This document shows positions 20,521 to 30,850 of a stretch of DNA of 40,737 nt, in pieces. The stretch covers positions 1-40,737 of the forward strand of contig JANSLP010000291.1 in assembly GCA_029298735.1 (NCBI GenBank), written 5' to 3'. The notes below the pieces were generated by a model. It searched no databases. It was not told the origin of the DNA and worked only from the letters and a program-made list of their open reading frames with translations. Positions within the stretch are counted from its first letter, which is position 1; each line of letters starts with the position of its first letter. The position numbers were made by a program, and so were the translations under genes. This stretch comes from Ophiostoma sp. CBS 140.51 (Eukaryota > Ascomycota > Sordariomycetes > Ophiostomatales > Ophiostomataceae).

Positions 20521-21414
20521 ATGTTGCATATATTTGCTTTTGCCTCAGTGTGCCTTTGCTCCCGCTGTGCCGCTCTACCGTGGGCGACGTTCGACCACAA
20601 AAAATGGGACAACGTCCTCGGGCTGATGCCGGTGAAGGCATCGCACGACAAACTGCGCAAGTCAACGTGTGCGTTTTGCCGAGCGATGGCCGTAATCAAA
20701 CCGCGTTGGCTCGATGGTGCGTTCTGCGAGCTGGTATAACAAGCCGCATGTTCTCGGCAAGCTCTCGTACCGACACCCCTTCCCCCTGCTGTGTATCAGC
20801 AACGTCGTGTATACGAAATATCTGAACAACGGCGGGCTCGTCGTATACGACGCCCAGCACCAGAGCTATGGCTGCGACAACCCGGACTTTCAGTTTCAGA
20901 AGATCCACCCCCGAAGAGTGGACTACGCCAAGTTCCAAGCCGCCATCTCCCACCGCGAGAGAAGTCACCTGAGCTGCAGACCGTCGGAACAGGGGAGGCA
21001 AGTTGCGGGGCTGCGCGTCATCGACTGCCGCACGCGGTCCGTCGTTCCGGCCCCGCGCCGCTGCCGGTACGTTGCTCTCTCCTACGTGTGGGGGGCGAGC
21101 CGACCGGAAGGGCCCACAGGCTCCTTCTCAACAGTTGTCGACGACAGCATTCGCGTTGTGCTGACCCTCGGGTATCAATACCTGTGGGTGGACAGACATG
21201 TGAGTCAAAAGCTCGGAGCCAAAAACCTGGGCGGTGTCTGGGATCGGGCACTGCGAATCTTTTTTCTAACGGACAACCAGTGCATCGGAAGCGACGAGGA
21301 CAGGCATAAAATGATCCGCCAGATGGACCAGGTGTACTCTGGCGCCAAGCGGAGGGCGGCTGGGTCTATGAACGAATAATGACCAGACGTTACAGGCCCG
21401 TTTTCGTCATGTGA
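20521..21414 (+). pseudogene. HET-domain (heterokaryon incompatibility) gene relic
   Basis: Three pieces of one HET-family protein lie in order. First, 20521-20739 has the cysteine-rich N-terminus (CLCSRCAALPW, SHDKLRKSTCAFCRAM) and ends in a stop. The continuation (PHVLGKLSYRHPFPLLC) is in another frame from about 20745, so a frameshift lies near 20740. Second, CRYVALSYVWGASRP and VVDDSIRVVLTLGYQYLWVD are the HET core. An intron-like GTGAGT...CTAAC...CCAG segment (21200-21280) would restore DRHCIGSDEDRHKMIRQMDQVYSGA. Third, the frame ends at 21379 while GGWVYERIMTRRYRP in the next frame, to a stop at 21412-21414, looks like the later R-G-W-x-x-QE block, implying an internal deletion. Intact relatives act in non-self recognition and cell death between fungal strains. 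The start codon may also have been created by splicing upstream. Confidence 0.78.
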
Positions 21415-21803
21415 TGCTTGCTCGCCAAGTAACACAACATACCCCTCAAGATGCTGGCATTCGCCGTGAGCCCTCGGCTCCCGAGCTCCGCTCTTATGAT
21501 GTGCTGTCGGATGGAGGCGCATGTGTACCGGAAATGGACTGGATCCTGACCGTAAATGCAATGAACTTGGCGGGCGTGTCGCACAGCGTTACAAGCGCAT
21601 GTTCCATAGCTGACTATTCACTTTCCGGATTTCCCTTTTTTGAAAAAAAAAAACCCTACAGTACTACTGTCCCGTTGCAAAGTCCGGTATTTAAATCTTG
21701 ACGACTCATCGCCGACGCCTCCATCTTGTCTTTAGTCATCAAATGCAGAATGAAGGAAAGCAAACAAAAGCCGTAAGGTTAGCAGCCCCAAACTTGCAGA
21801 CAA

Positions 21804-21936
21804 ACATGGCTGGCACAAACACGGCTGGCACAAAAATAACTGGCACGAGAATGGCTAGCACAAAAATGGCTGGCACACAAGGCTTTGCACATTCCCAAGT
21901 AAACAGACATGGCTGGCACAAAAATGGCTGGTACAC
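21804..21936 (+). repeat. 15-bp minisatellite
   Basis: Units like ACATGGCTGGCACAA repeat with a 15-bp period: five contiguous copies at 21804-21878, a diverged stretch, and two more at 21907-21936. Because the period is a multiple of three, one frame reads as a repeating MAGTx pentapeptide, but flanking sequence gives no gene. Confidence 0.8.
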
Positions 21937-23227
21937 TGTCGTCCGAGGCGGCATTATGCTGGTTATCCCGCATCCCGATTTTAGGATTCTTTCGTCCTGC
22001 AAGAACTGCCCGTCTGCCAACGGATGTGAGATGACCAGTACTAACCGTCGTTTTATCTGTTCTATATATATGGTCTTGTCGGGACGGTCGACAGTATAAG
22101 AATATCCTCTCCTAGTATATCTGTCTTTCGTCCCTAACACAGTGTAGACACTATGTCTTTCCCATAAGAAGAGGGAATAGATCCGGTCTAGGTGACTCTT
22201 TTTCTTTACTGTGGGCCGTATTATATGACTTCTAGTAGATACAGCGTAATTTTACCGTGTCGCGTTTTTGACAAAGAGTGGCCATAAGCTCGCCAGCCTC
22301 AATACGCCTCTGAGTGAGCTCAGCAGGGCTGAGATCATCCGACTGGCTAGAGAAGAGCTCAGTTAGCCAAGCACGCTCAGGAATACGGTGTTTTATTACT
22401 GTTATGGATTGGGGTGGATAGGTGATCACGGCTGAAAATAAAGTCAGGAGCATTCGAAGTACGAGGGCGAAGGTAGGTTCCATTCGTAACAGAGACTAAG
22501 TCTTGCCCCCCAAGTCTTGAGAGAGAGTGGGAGGGCGCCTACTTATTGGGAATTCTAACGGGGTCCGTGCGTGCGACTCCTCATCGCTTCGCAGGCGCTT
22601 TACTAATGCGCCACTTTGTGGCTGGTTCAACGCCGATGCTAGCACGTGACCCAATGATACAACTGTTTGGTTATTATAGTCTGAGCCATGTTAGGCAAGT
22701 AAAAATAAGGGAAAGACTAGACTATAGTAGAAAGAAGTGAATGAAGATAAAAAAAGGCATCTATGGGTACGAAGCGGGCTTTATTTATACTAACAGGGCG
22801 ATAAAGGAGAGCCAGAACAAACCTACTGTAGTACACAGAACAGATAGAGAGATGAGTAATAGAGGGGTACTCATCTCAATTAAGAGACGATCCGGCAAGA
22901 AGAACTATTACACCGCAGGACACTTTTAACGGGGACTAGAAATAGGAACCTCTATATTTTATTATACGTTGTCCCGGCCGCTTCGGCCGCTGGGATAGGA
23001 CCAAAACCAGGCTCGTTCCGTAAAAAAAAAAGAGGTTAACCGTTTAGGGCCTGATGAGCACTTTAGCATTAATGTGATACTCCGCCACAGAGACGGTTTT
23101 GGAGAGAATTACAACTACAGGTACAAGGTACTTCGAAGGGACAAACCCCTCACTGCAGGGACCGACAAAAGTGGCGGCCACAACAGCGCCTTCTCGACTT
23201 AATGTGTAAACAAATGCTTGCCCCCCT
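21937..23227. other. Island right flank without a supportable gene
   Basis: Contains several weak signals. A 107-bp segment at 22689-22795 has TGTTAG...CTAACA ends but no target duplication. A minus-strand stretch (22483-22232) has a helical, charged C-terminus of unknown family. A GGCCGCTTCGGCC inverted repeat lies at about 22977-22990. None is enough for a confident call. Confidence 0.4.
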
Positions 23228-24733
23228 TTACGCCTTTGCCGTTGCAAAGCCCAGCTTCTCGTTGGCCAGCTGGCGGATCGCCTTTTGGCCCGCCGACAGC
23301 CCTTCCTCGTCCACGTCAAAGGGCAAGAAGCCCATGGCACGCAGGCCCTCTTCGGTCAAGATGTTTTCCTTGCGCGCACCGTGATCGTCATGCTGGCTCT
23401 CGTGCTCGCCGTGGTCGTACTTGATAAAGTCTTTGGGGGGCAGGGCCGACAAGAATGCTTCACGCAGCGCCACCAACGACTCGAGGTTATACTTGCAGAG
23501 CGGCACACAGGGGTTGAAGGACACGGACGAGTCACGCTCACCTGGGTGGAGGCTGTCGACTTCATGCACCAAATCGCAGTGCCAAAAGACGTAGTCCCCG
23601 GGCTTGACGGGGGGGATGCCGACAGTCATCTTGTCCATGAACAGATGGGGGTGGAGTTCGGGCGTGGGCTTGAACTGAATGTGGCCCGGGGTGGCACCGG
23701 GGAACAGAGGGGTGACGTCGTCAAACTTTTCGCCCAGCACAAAGAACGGTCTGAGGAGACAGTAGGCGGTGGACAGCTTGACTTCGGGGAGGAGGCGCAA
23801 AGTGCCCTCGCCGGTGCCGGTGTGCGACAGGCTGATCCAGCCCTGGAAGGAACGGAAGGCAGTGCAGCTCTCTATGCGTAGCAACGAGGTTAGCACGCGT
23901 CGACGGTGGAAACAAAATGGAATACTGTGGCTGGGCTGGGGGACTCACTATCCGAGTAGAGGCACGTCTTGGCCTCGGACCGGAAATCGGCATTGAACGC
24001 ATCATAGTCCTCCCACCGGCCCTCGAAGATCTCCTTGTAGCACGCCCGGTACAGCGGGTCTTCCCACCGCTCAATGGCACCGCTGTCCTGGTGTGCTTTC
24101 AGCGTGTAGTTCTCATCTTTCGATGGGTGCCGGATCCGGAAGCGGTCGGCATACGCCACCTGCGCAGTCAGATCAAAGGGAATGTCACCGTCCGACACGT
24201 GCCACAGTTTGGAGACGGCGTTGGTCGCTTTCAGGACGTTGGCATGGCTGCGCATTGCCACTTGCGGGCGCGTCCAGAACAGACTAAAGTTTTGCGGGTC
24301 GTGGACGGGAAAACCGCCAATCTTGGGATGCGACTTAGTGTATTGGCGGAGCTCGTCTTCCCACCTAGATGCTGTCTCCTCGTCGACGACGTTGCGGATA
24401 ATCAGACAGCCCGTCTGGCGGACTGTAGCCTCTAAACCGGGCGGGAGCTCACCACCATTGGCAGCGACATCGGCAAAATCAATCTCGGGAACGGCAGCAG
24501 GGCCCAGCTTGGCGATGCGGTCGGCCTCGGCTTTGAGAGCAGCAGTCAGGCGGTGGTACGACTCAATGACCTTGTCGCGGTTATCGGGGGCGATCAAAGA
24601 CTGCTTGAGGACGGAGAAGCGTTCTTCGAGAAGAGGGCAGCTGGCAGTCTGTTAGTAGGTGTCAGTATCGTAAAAGTGTCTGCAGATTGGCATACGGCAG
24701 CTGCTCCTGCGTCAATTCAGCTACGGAGCCCAT
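23228..24733 (-). CDS. DUF1479 2-oxoglutarate/Fe(II)-dependent oxygenase
   Basis: Exons 24733-24696, 24640-23949 and 23871-23228 splice to 457 aa. Intron 1 (55 nt) has donor GTATGC, branch CTAAC and acceptor CCAG; intron 2 is 77 nt with donor GTGAGT. CPLLEERFSVLKQSL after the first splice restores the normal DUF1479 N-terminus. The iron-binding facial triad is visible: H196 and D198 in LKAHQDSGAIERW, and a distal histidine in FWHCDLVHEVD. The arginine in GERDSSVSFNP probably holds 2-oxoglutarate. FRSFQGWISLS is also a family block. No signal peptide, so cytosolic or peroxisomal. Reaction: O2-dependent hydroxylation or dealkylation of an unknown small molecule. A TGGCCGCGGGCCA site lies 335 bp upstream, followed by four TGGCC half-sites nearer position 25150. 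Confidence 0.9.
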
Positions 24734-25067
24734 TTTGTTTTTCGTTGTCTTTTGTGCTTGATTGTTGACGTTGCAAGAGTAAAAATTGTCGATTTAAAAG
24801 ATGCTGTTGATGTCGTTGATGTCGTGCTTGTGTGTCGGAATTGTCTGATTAAATGAGGGGAAATCAAACTCCGACTGTCGTCAACAACCAACTGTTTATA
24901 TGTTTAAAGATGTCGAAATTGAACAAGACGAAACAGTTTGAAATCCAAAAAAATCAGCTGTCAAAATTGCAAGTCACACGAAACTTTCAGAATGGGTCGA
25001 TGAGAAACTCCGACAGAAAGCGGCCGTGGCTGCCCGATGCCCAGGATGTGCCGACTTTGCCAGGAGT

Positions 25068-25080
25068 TGGCCGCGGGCCA
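25068..25080. promoter_or_regulatory. TGGCCGCGGGCCA near-palindrome, site 2 (DUF1479 oxygenase)
   Basis: Same 13 bp and orientation as site 1 and 335 bp upstream of the oxygenase start. The identity with site 1 extends to 18 nt (25065-25082). Two GATA-type hexamers lie close by (CGATAA 25100-25105, TGATAA 25120-25125). Confidence 0.6.
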
Positions 25081-25112
25081 AATTGCCAAGACCGTGCGGC
25101 CGATAAAGCATC

Positions 25113-25167
25113 TGGCCTCTGATAACTGGCCGGTAATCTGGCCTTCAGCCTGGCTTTCAATCTGGCC
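25113..25167 (+). repeat. Cluster of four TGGCC half-sites
   Basis: TGGCC occurs at 25113-25117, 25127-25131, 25139-25143 and 25163-25167, all in one direction, as part of a degenerate tandem pattern ATCTGGCCTTC. TGGCC is the arm of the neighbouring full site. This could be a half-site array for the same factor or a decayed short tandem repeat. Confidence 0.45.
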
Positions 25168-25754
25168 TTGCGCATGTCTGCCATCTGCGCATATCCGCTA
25201 CGCCCGGGACTACTGTTAAACTTGATTGTTCTTGTTTGTAAGGTCTGGTCTGATAGTTCTCATTCGTTCCCTTCGATGTCGCATTTACCGCGGGCAACAT
25301 CAGCCAACGCCCACACCTACACCCAGCCCCCCACTCTCTCAACTCTCACAGCTCGCCCAAGTCTGTTAAAAAACTGTTCGAGTTTATGCAGATGGCTTAC
25401 GCTTGGCTTTTTCTGTTCACATGGCGATTTCCTAATTCCATTTGCAAAGTCCGTTGTTCATGCATTTGGCCTTCGTTTTCACGTTATGTCTTGATGATCG
25501 TATTGAGAATAACATAATGATGTCATTCAAAGTCACACCACTGGTATTTTACAGCTGAATTGTAGTATATATGAATCGAATATGTCTTTTGAGAGATGGA
25601 AATAGAATTTGAACTATCTGTTTGCTGTAATACTTTGAAAGCCCACAGCAACTGAACGAAACGAAAGATACACTGCACCGACAACCACCAAGGTCCCCAT
25701 TCACATCAACCACACCAATGATCACCTCAGCATATTCTCCCTCTCTGAAACAAC

Positions 25755-27532
25755 TTAGTCTTTCACGATGGGCTGGGCGTTGACTGCCTCGGGCACCTCT
25801 TCGATGCCCTCCGTCACGGCCATGCCCTTGGTCAAGTGCATCGTCGGGTCGGCATTGACGTTTTGCACCTCGGTGATTTGCGCGCCAAGACCCGACGCCT
25901 TGTACTTGCCAAAGTGGCGTGCGGGAATACCGGCCTGGAACAGCTCGTCCAGTTCTTCAAGCGAGCGGCCCTTCATCTCGGGGACGAAGAAGTAGACGAA
26001 AAAGATGGCAATAAACGAGAACGAGCCATAGATAAAGCCGACCTTGCCGCCAAGGTTGGAGGGCGCGCCCTGGATAAAGGGATTGATATAGCTGACCAAC
26101 AGGACGGCAATGAAGCTGACGGTGGTGGCAATGCTGACTGTCTTTTCACGCAGCTGGGACGTGCCGGACTCGGCCGTGATGATCCACACGACGGAGCCCC
26201 AGCCGCCGGTACTGAGGAATGCCCAGAACAACTGCAAGAAAAGCATAAACTTGGACATGCCGCCGGTGATGCCGCCGGGCAGCCAGGCCACGATGCCCGA
26301 GGTGGTCCACATGCACGCCCACATGAAGAAGGCAGTCGACATGAGCAGCCAGCGACGGCCAATCTTGTCGGGAAGATAGAAACCAAGAGTGGCACCGGCC
26401 AGAGACATGCAGCTGCGGGCCATATTGGACTGGAAGAGATCGCTGATTCCGACCTCCTTCATAAATATGACGGAGTAACTGGAGCTGAACGCATTGCCAG
26501 AAAACTGCTCCAAGAACTGAACACCCGAGGCGATGAATGTGCGCCTCCCATTGGAGCCCTTGAAACAGTCCCAGTAGCTGTTTGCCTTGTGGTACTCTTG
26601 CTGCTCGGCCACGGATGCCTCGATGAGAGCCAGCTCCTGATCGACTTCCGCCTCGGACGCCGAGTCCTTGCGGATGTACAGGAGGGCAGCACGCGCATCC
26701 TCGCGGCGTCCTTTGCTCAGCAACCAGTTGGGCGACTCGGGCAGGATCCAATATATGCCCAACATTATTACGGGGATGACCATCTGGATGACCATGACGA
26801 GGCGCCAGGCCCAGTTGACATTGTCAGACCCCACAGGCCACATGACATTGGACCGCAGGACAATGATGCGCGAAAAGATGACGCCGACAATCTGCCACCA
26901 TTGGTAAAAGTTGACGAGCGAGCCGCGGATGGCGGGCGGGCTGAGCTCGGACATGAAGATGGGGATGTTGTTTGCTTCGAGGCCCTGTGTTGTTAGTGCG
27001 AGTGAGCGTGGCGAGCGAGGATACAAGACGAGCGAAGCGAGGACAAATGGTGAAGCGAGGACAAAAGAACGTACCATGGAGATGGCGTTGATCATGCGGC
27101 CGACCATGATGCCCCAGTAGCTGGGGATAGCGTTTTGGAGGACCATACCGATGAGGGCAATGGAGAGGATGACGAGCACCGTATTCTTGCGGCCGATGCG
27201 CGAGATTAGGGGACTGGCAATGATGCAGCCAATGGCCATACCGGCGTTACCGGTGCCCGAGCCGGCAGACTGCCAGCTGGACGGCAAGATGTACTCGCCC
27301 GACGAAGGGTCCTTGACGCCGAAGCGGTTGATGAACTGGGGGAGGGCGATCAAGGTACCCCACCAGCCATTGTCGAAGCCAAAGTTGATTGCACCAATCT
27401 ACAACGTCAATGGGTGATTCAATTTGAATACGGGGGCTGGGTAGGACCTACCGACATAAACATGTAGACGAGAAAGAGCCGGGGCGTGACCTCTCGGAGC
27501 ATGGCAACGCTGCGGTAGCTGAAGCCCGCCAT
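25755..27532 (-). CDS. Sugar-porter family MFS transporter
   Basis: Exons 27532-27452, 27398-27075 and 26984-25755 give 544 aa. The first intron is 53 nt (GTAGGT donor, GTTGTAG acceptor). The second is 90 nt (GTACGT donor, ACACAG acceptor); it is in frame, but its translation would interrupt a conserved block, INAISMGLEANNIPIFMSEL. Sugar-porter signatures are all present: FGFDNGWWGT in helix 1, RIGRKN (motif A), the PESPNWLLSKGRREDAR loop at mid-protein, DKIGRRW in the second half, and PEMKGRSLEELDELF after helix 12. Predicted: proton-coupled uptake of a sugar or glycoside across the plasma membrane, twelve helices. Its start faces the DHA1 gene across 1.7 kb holding two copies of the shared motif. 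Neighbours suggest it may import the substrate of the cluster. Confidence 0.9.
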
Positions 27533-28504
27533 TATTGCGGTGTATGAGAAGGCAAGTGTATGTGTGTTGTCGGTTGTAGTGGTGATGATGGTGATCGTTC
27601 TTGATGAACATGGGATGAGATGGAGAGTTTATATAGGTGGGTGTTCACCTGGTTGTTTATATCAACTATCAAGGGCTGGGCGTGGATGAACCAGTATCAA
27701 GAGGCGCTTTCAAACCAGATATCCAGCCATATCCAGCAAGATCTAGGTGTGTGCAGGCTTGTCCCACTCTAGTCATACCTTATCTCACCCAGCTTATCAC
27801 GGTCCGGGGGTGGGCGGGACTAGCTTCGTCAACACTCCAGCACCACGACGCGCACCAATAGATCTACCAGCAACGCAACCATGTGTCCTGTGCATGGATG
27901 CATGGATTGAGATGGGGTATCTACAAACAGGAATATGGGGGAGGCATTTGTCAATCTCGGTGCCTCCTATCAGGACGAGCTCAATTGAAGCAGGAAACTG
28001 TGGCTTGTCTATCTTGAGAGTTGTGTATCTATAATTGGCCAGAGGCGATGCCTAGATTCAACAAACTTGAGTTGTGTATCGTTACAATAGGTATTCCCTC
28101 AATTGCTATGATATATTGTCTCGAAACTTCTGAGATATACAGAGATACACGTTAAGATAGACGAATGAAGAGGGCACCAAAGAACTGCCGTTGGCCGTGT
28201 GTGGGGCAAAAGTGTTGCAGATGCTGCTTTTCATAGATTCTACCTTAATATCCTGGCCGTCTGGTCTTTCTTAGTTCCAGTTCACCTTCAATAGTAGTTT
28301 CCTGAATTTTCTACAAACTTTGCTTCTTTCCCGCTTCGTTTGCCTATCGTGGTGGCAGGCCTGTCAGTTGTCCCCTTTTTTCAATTCTTTCCCCTACTTT
28401 TGCGCCCTCCCCACTAACACGAGTCTTTCCCGATTAGGAAATAGTCTTATCCGGGGGCGCATTGCCGACACCCCTGACAGCCACTCTCTTTTTTTTCTGT
28501 TTTC

Positions 28505-28517
28505 TGGCCCGCGGCCA
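28505..28517. promoter_or_regulatory. TGGCCCGCGGCCA near-palindrome, site 3
   Basis: Exact 13-bp copy 689 bp upstream of the DHA1 start and 973 bp upstream of the sugar-porter start. It is the only candidate near the sugar porter, so it could serve that gene; the distance makes this less certain. Confidence 0.5.
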
Positions 28518-28978
28518 AGAGGTCCCGGCACTTGGCCAGCAAGACCAGCAAGACTAGCCACATAAATGCTACTGGGGCCCCTCATCGGAATATCCGATTT
28601 TGCTACTTTTTGCATATCGACAACGGCCACGACTTTACTGTCTCGACAATTGTGATTCTGAGCTCCTCAGCTCTTTCTCCAGTTCTTCTCCCCCAGCCCC
28701 GCCAATCTACTATGTCCTGCTATGCCCAGTCATCAACTACAGCTCTGTTGTATTTCGTGTACTGGCCGTCTCTATTTTCAACCAACAGTATGCCCGTACT
28801 GTAGATAGCATCCAAACCCCTCGCATCAATGTATGCCATGTGCCCAAAGACAGCATCGGTGTCTGTTGGCCGTCCGGGGTCCGCCGTCGCTCTCCACACA
28901 AAACTGCAAGGTGATAAGACAACAAAGTGATTGGTTGTTTACGACAATACTAATAAGGAAATAAATGCCGTACTCATA

Positions 28979-28991
28979 TGGCCCGCGGCCA
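28979..28991. promoter_or_regulatory. TGGCCCGCGGCCA near-palindrome, site 4 (DHA1 transporter)
   Basis: Exact 13-bp copy 215 bp upstream of the DHA1 start codon, the same distance as site 5 has from amidase 2. Confidence 0.6.
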
Positions 28992-29173
28992 GCGGCACTC
29001 AACAATTGCAATTGAGAGTCTCAAACATTGAGCAAACTACTACTGTGTTCAAGCAAAGACCGATTGTAGTCCGTTGAGCTCCCCTGATTCGTGATAAGAA
29101 ATTATGCGTACTTTGACTTGTTTACACCAAAGCAGCTGATAATAAATCAAATCTTGTTTACTTTACAGTTCCC

Positions 29174-29209
29174 ATGATCGTAAGAATGGCTTTCAACATG
29201 AAACCATGA
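29174..29209 (+). promoter_or_regulatory. Upstream ORF whose stop overlaps the DHA1 start (ATGA)
   Basis: An 11-codon ORF (MIVRMAFNMKP) ends in TGA at 29207-29209, overlapping the ATG at 29206-29208. Two further ATGs lie inside it in the same frame. Ribosomes would have to skip three ATGs by leaky scanning or reinitiate at the overlapping ATGA, so translational control of the transporter is possible. It matters only if the transcript starts upstream of 29174. Confidence 0.5.
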
Positions 29210-30699
29210 CAAACACAAACCAGGATGCTAACGGCGTCGTCGACATCGAGAAGGAGCCAAGTCAAGTCGTGGACACGACAATAATATCCTCACCAGACAC
29301 ATCGACACCCACGACGGAAGACGACACAGCCATCGAGTCCATCCCGGGTGAGCTCCAAACCACGAGCACAAATGGAGACATATACGACCGTTTCGGCCGC
29401 GGCCGTAAACGTCTGTTCGTTGCCATCCTCTCACTCTGTGCCATTGTGTCGCCCATCTCCTCGACAGGCAGCCTGACAGCCGTGCCCTCCATTGCCGCCG
29501 ACTTTCATACAACGGGCAGTGTTGTCAACATCGGCAACGCTCTCTACATTACCATGATGGGGCTATCGGCCTTTGTCTGGGGTGCTTTGAGTACCGTGAC
29601 AGGTCGACGGCCGGTCGTGTGCACAAGCATCGTCTCCTTCCTTGCCTTTTCAATCGCAACAGCGGTCGCGCCCAACCTGACCGCCTTCTTCATTTTTCGG
29701 ATGTTGACGGGTTTCGGCGGCACTGGCCTGCTCATTGCCGGCTCGGGTTGCATTGGCGACCTGTACCGGCCAACCGAGAGGGCGACCGCCCTTGGGTGGT
29801 TTCAGAGCGGCGTCTTGATTGGACCGGCCGTGGGTCCTGTGCTGGGCGGCGTGCTCGTCACCTACACGAGTTCTTGGAGAGACATCTTTTGGCTGCAGAG
29901 CGGGATGGCAGGACTCGCAGCCGTTCTGGCCGTTTTTCTTCTCCCAGAAACAATTCACCAGCATGCGTGGAAAGACATGCCACGCAAAAAGGAGAGACTA
30001 TGCTCAGTTGTGGTGGCTCTCAATCCAGTTCGCATGTTAGCCCTCTTTCAAAACCTCAACGTTGTGTTGGTTGCCCTGGCCTCGTCGTCACTGGTCTGGA
30101 ACATGTACTCCTACCTCACACCCATCGTCTACGTCATCAACCCGAGGGTAGGCTTGACAACACCACTACAGGCCGGCCTCCTTTACCTTGCCCCGGGTTC
30201 CGGTTACCTGTTGGGCACCGTCTTTGGCGGCCGCTGGGCCGACTACACGGTCAAGAAATGGATTCGAAAGAGAGGCTATCGCCTGCCCGAAGACCGCTTA
30301 AGGAGCATGGTCCCGTGGATGGGCGTCGGTGTACCGGCGTGTATGTTGGTGTATGGCTGGTGCCTGGAGTTTAACAAAGGTGGTCTCCCTCTCATAGTGG
30401 TGGTCATGTTTGTTCAGGGCTTCTGCCAATTGATGGTCTTTCCCGCGCTCAACTCGTATTGTCTGGACATCTTGCCGGCGCGGTCGGCCGAAGTGATTGC
30501 AGGTAACTATTTAGTGCGGTATTTGTTTGCTGCCGTGGGGAGTGCGCTGGCTTTGCCTGCCATCAACAAAATCGGTATTGGGTGGTTCAGCACGATTTCG
30601 GCCGTGTTTTTGGTAGCGACGTGTCTCGGTGTGGTGTGGGTGATTCAGAGGACTCCATTGAATGTGGACTCAGTTGCAACTGAAGGCGAACAACAATAA
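29206..30699 (+). CDS. DHA1 MFS transporter (drug:H+ antiporter type)
   Basis: Single exon, 497 aa. The first 70 residues are hydrophilic and acidic, followed by twelve hydrophobic segments. SPISSTGSLTAVPSIAADFH is helix 1 of the fungal Qdr/Dtr/Aqr branch; WGALSTVTGRRPV is a modified motif A; RMLTGFGGTGLLIAGSGCIG contains the helix-4 block; WFQSGVLIGPAVGPVLGGVL is the antiporter motif C. YRPTERATALG fits DHA1 proteins. Predicted: proton-driven export, or polyamine/organic cation transport, at the plasma membrane. A full TGGCCCGCGGCCA copy lies 215 bp upstream and the Zn2Cys6 gene begins 550 bp downstream on the same strand. This transporter may move the pathway substrate or a toxic intermediate. 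Confidence 0.9.
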   Translation: MTNTNQDANGVVDIEKEPSQVVDTTIISSPDTSTPTTEDDTAIESIPGELQTTSTNGDIYDRFGRGRKRLFVAILSLCAIVSPISSTGSLTAVPSIAADFHTTGSVVNIGNALYITMMGLSAFVWGALSTVTGRRPVVCTSIVSFLAFSIATAVAPNLTAFFIFRMLTGFGGTGLLIAGSGCIGDLYRPTERATALGWFQSGVLIGPAVGPVLGGVLVTYTSSWRDIFWLQSGMAGLAAVLAVFLLPETIHQHAWKDMPRKKERLCSVVVALNPVRMLALFQNLNVVLVALASSSLVWNMYSYLTPIVYVINPRVGLTTPLQAGLLYLAPGSGYLLGTVFGGRWADYTVKKWIRKRGYRLPEDRLRSMVPWMGVGVPACMLVYGWCLEFNKGGLPLIVVVMFVQGFCQLMVFPALNSYCLDILPARSAEVIAGNYLVRYLFAAVGSALALPAINKIGIGWFSTISAVFLVATCLGVVWVIQRTPLNVDSVATEGEQQ

Positions 30700-30850
30700 T
30701 TTTACACATACGTATAGATATAAAAGTTTGCATTCACATATATTGGCAGCATAGACAAAGCATTGTTTTCTTCCATAACATCTTTGGCGATGACAGCAAA
30801 ATGGCAGGTGCGACCGACTGTGTTGACAGTTGACAGACAGGGGTCCACCC

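Larger units (their letters stand above)
27533..29205. other. 1.7-kb divergent promoter, sugar porter and DHA1 transporter
   Basis: Holds motif sites 3 and 4 (28505, 28979), GATA-type hexamers (TGATAA near 28912 and 29092), a possible leader-intron acceptor (TTTACTTTACAG ending about 29168) and an upstream ORF touching the DHA1 start. Open frames on both strands are pyrimidine-rich leader sequence without recognisable protein. Confidence 0.55.

Noticed and set aside
22232..22483. Fragment of a Starship captain/DUF3435 or other element protein
   Set aside because: Only a weak impression from the charged RRIEAGELMATLCQKRDTVK segment; no catalytic residues and the frame closes on both sides.
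22550..22625. Second tRNA-like or SINE head on the minus strand
   Set aside because: A GCGC...GCGC D-arm-like stretch and an A-box-like TGGCGCATTAG are present, but the B box is degenerate and there is no tail or duplication.
22689..22795. Short solo LTR with TGTTAG...CTAACA ends
   Set aside because: No flanking 4-6 bp duplication (AGCCA versus GGGCG), very short, and no internal retroelement sequence nearby.
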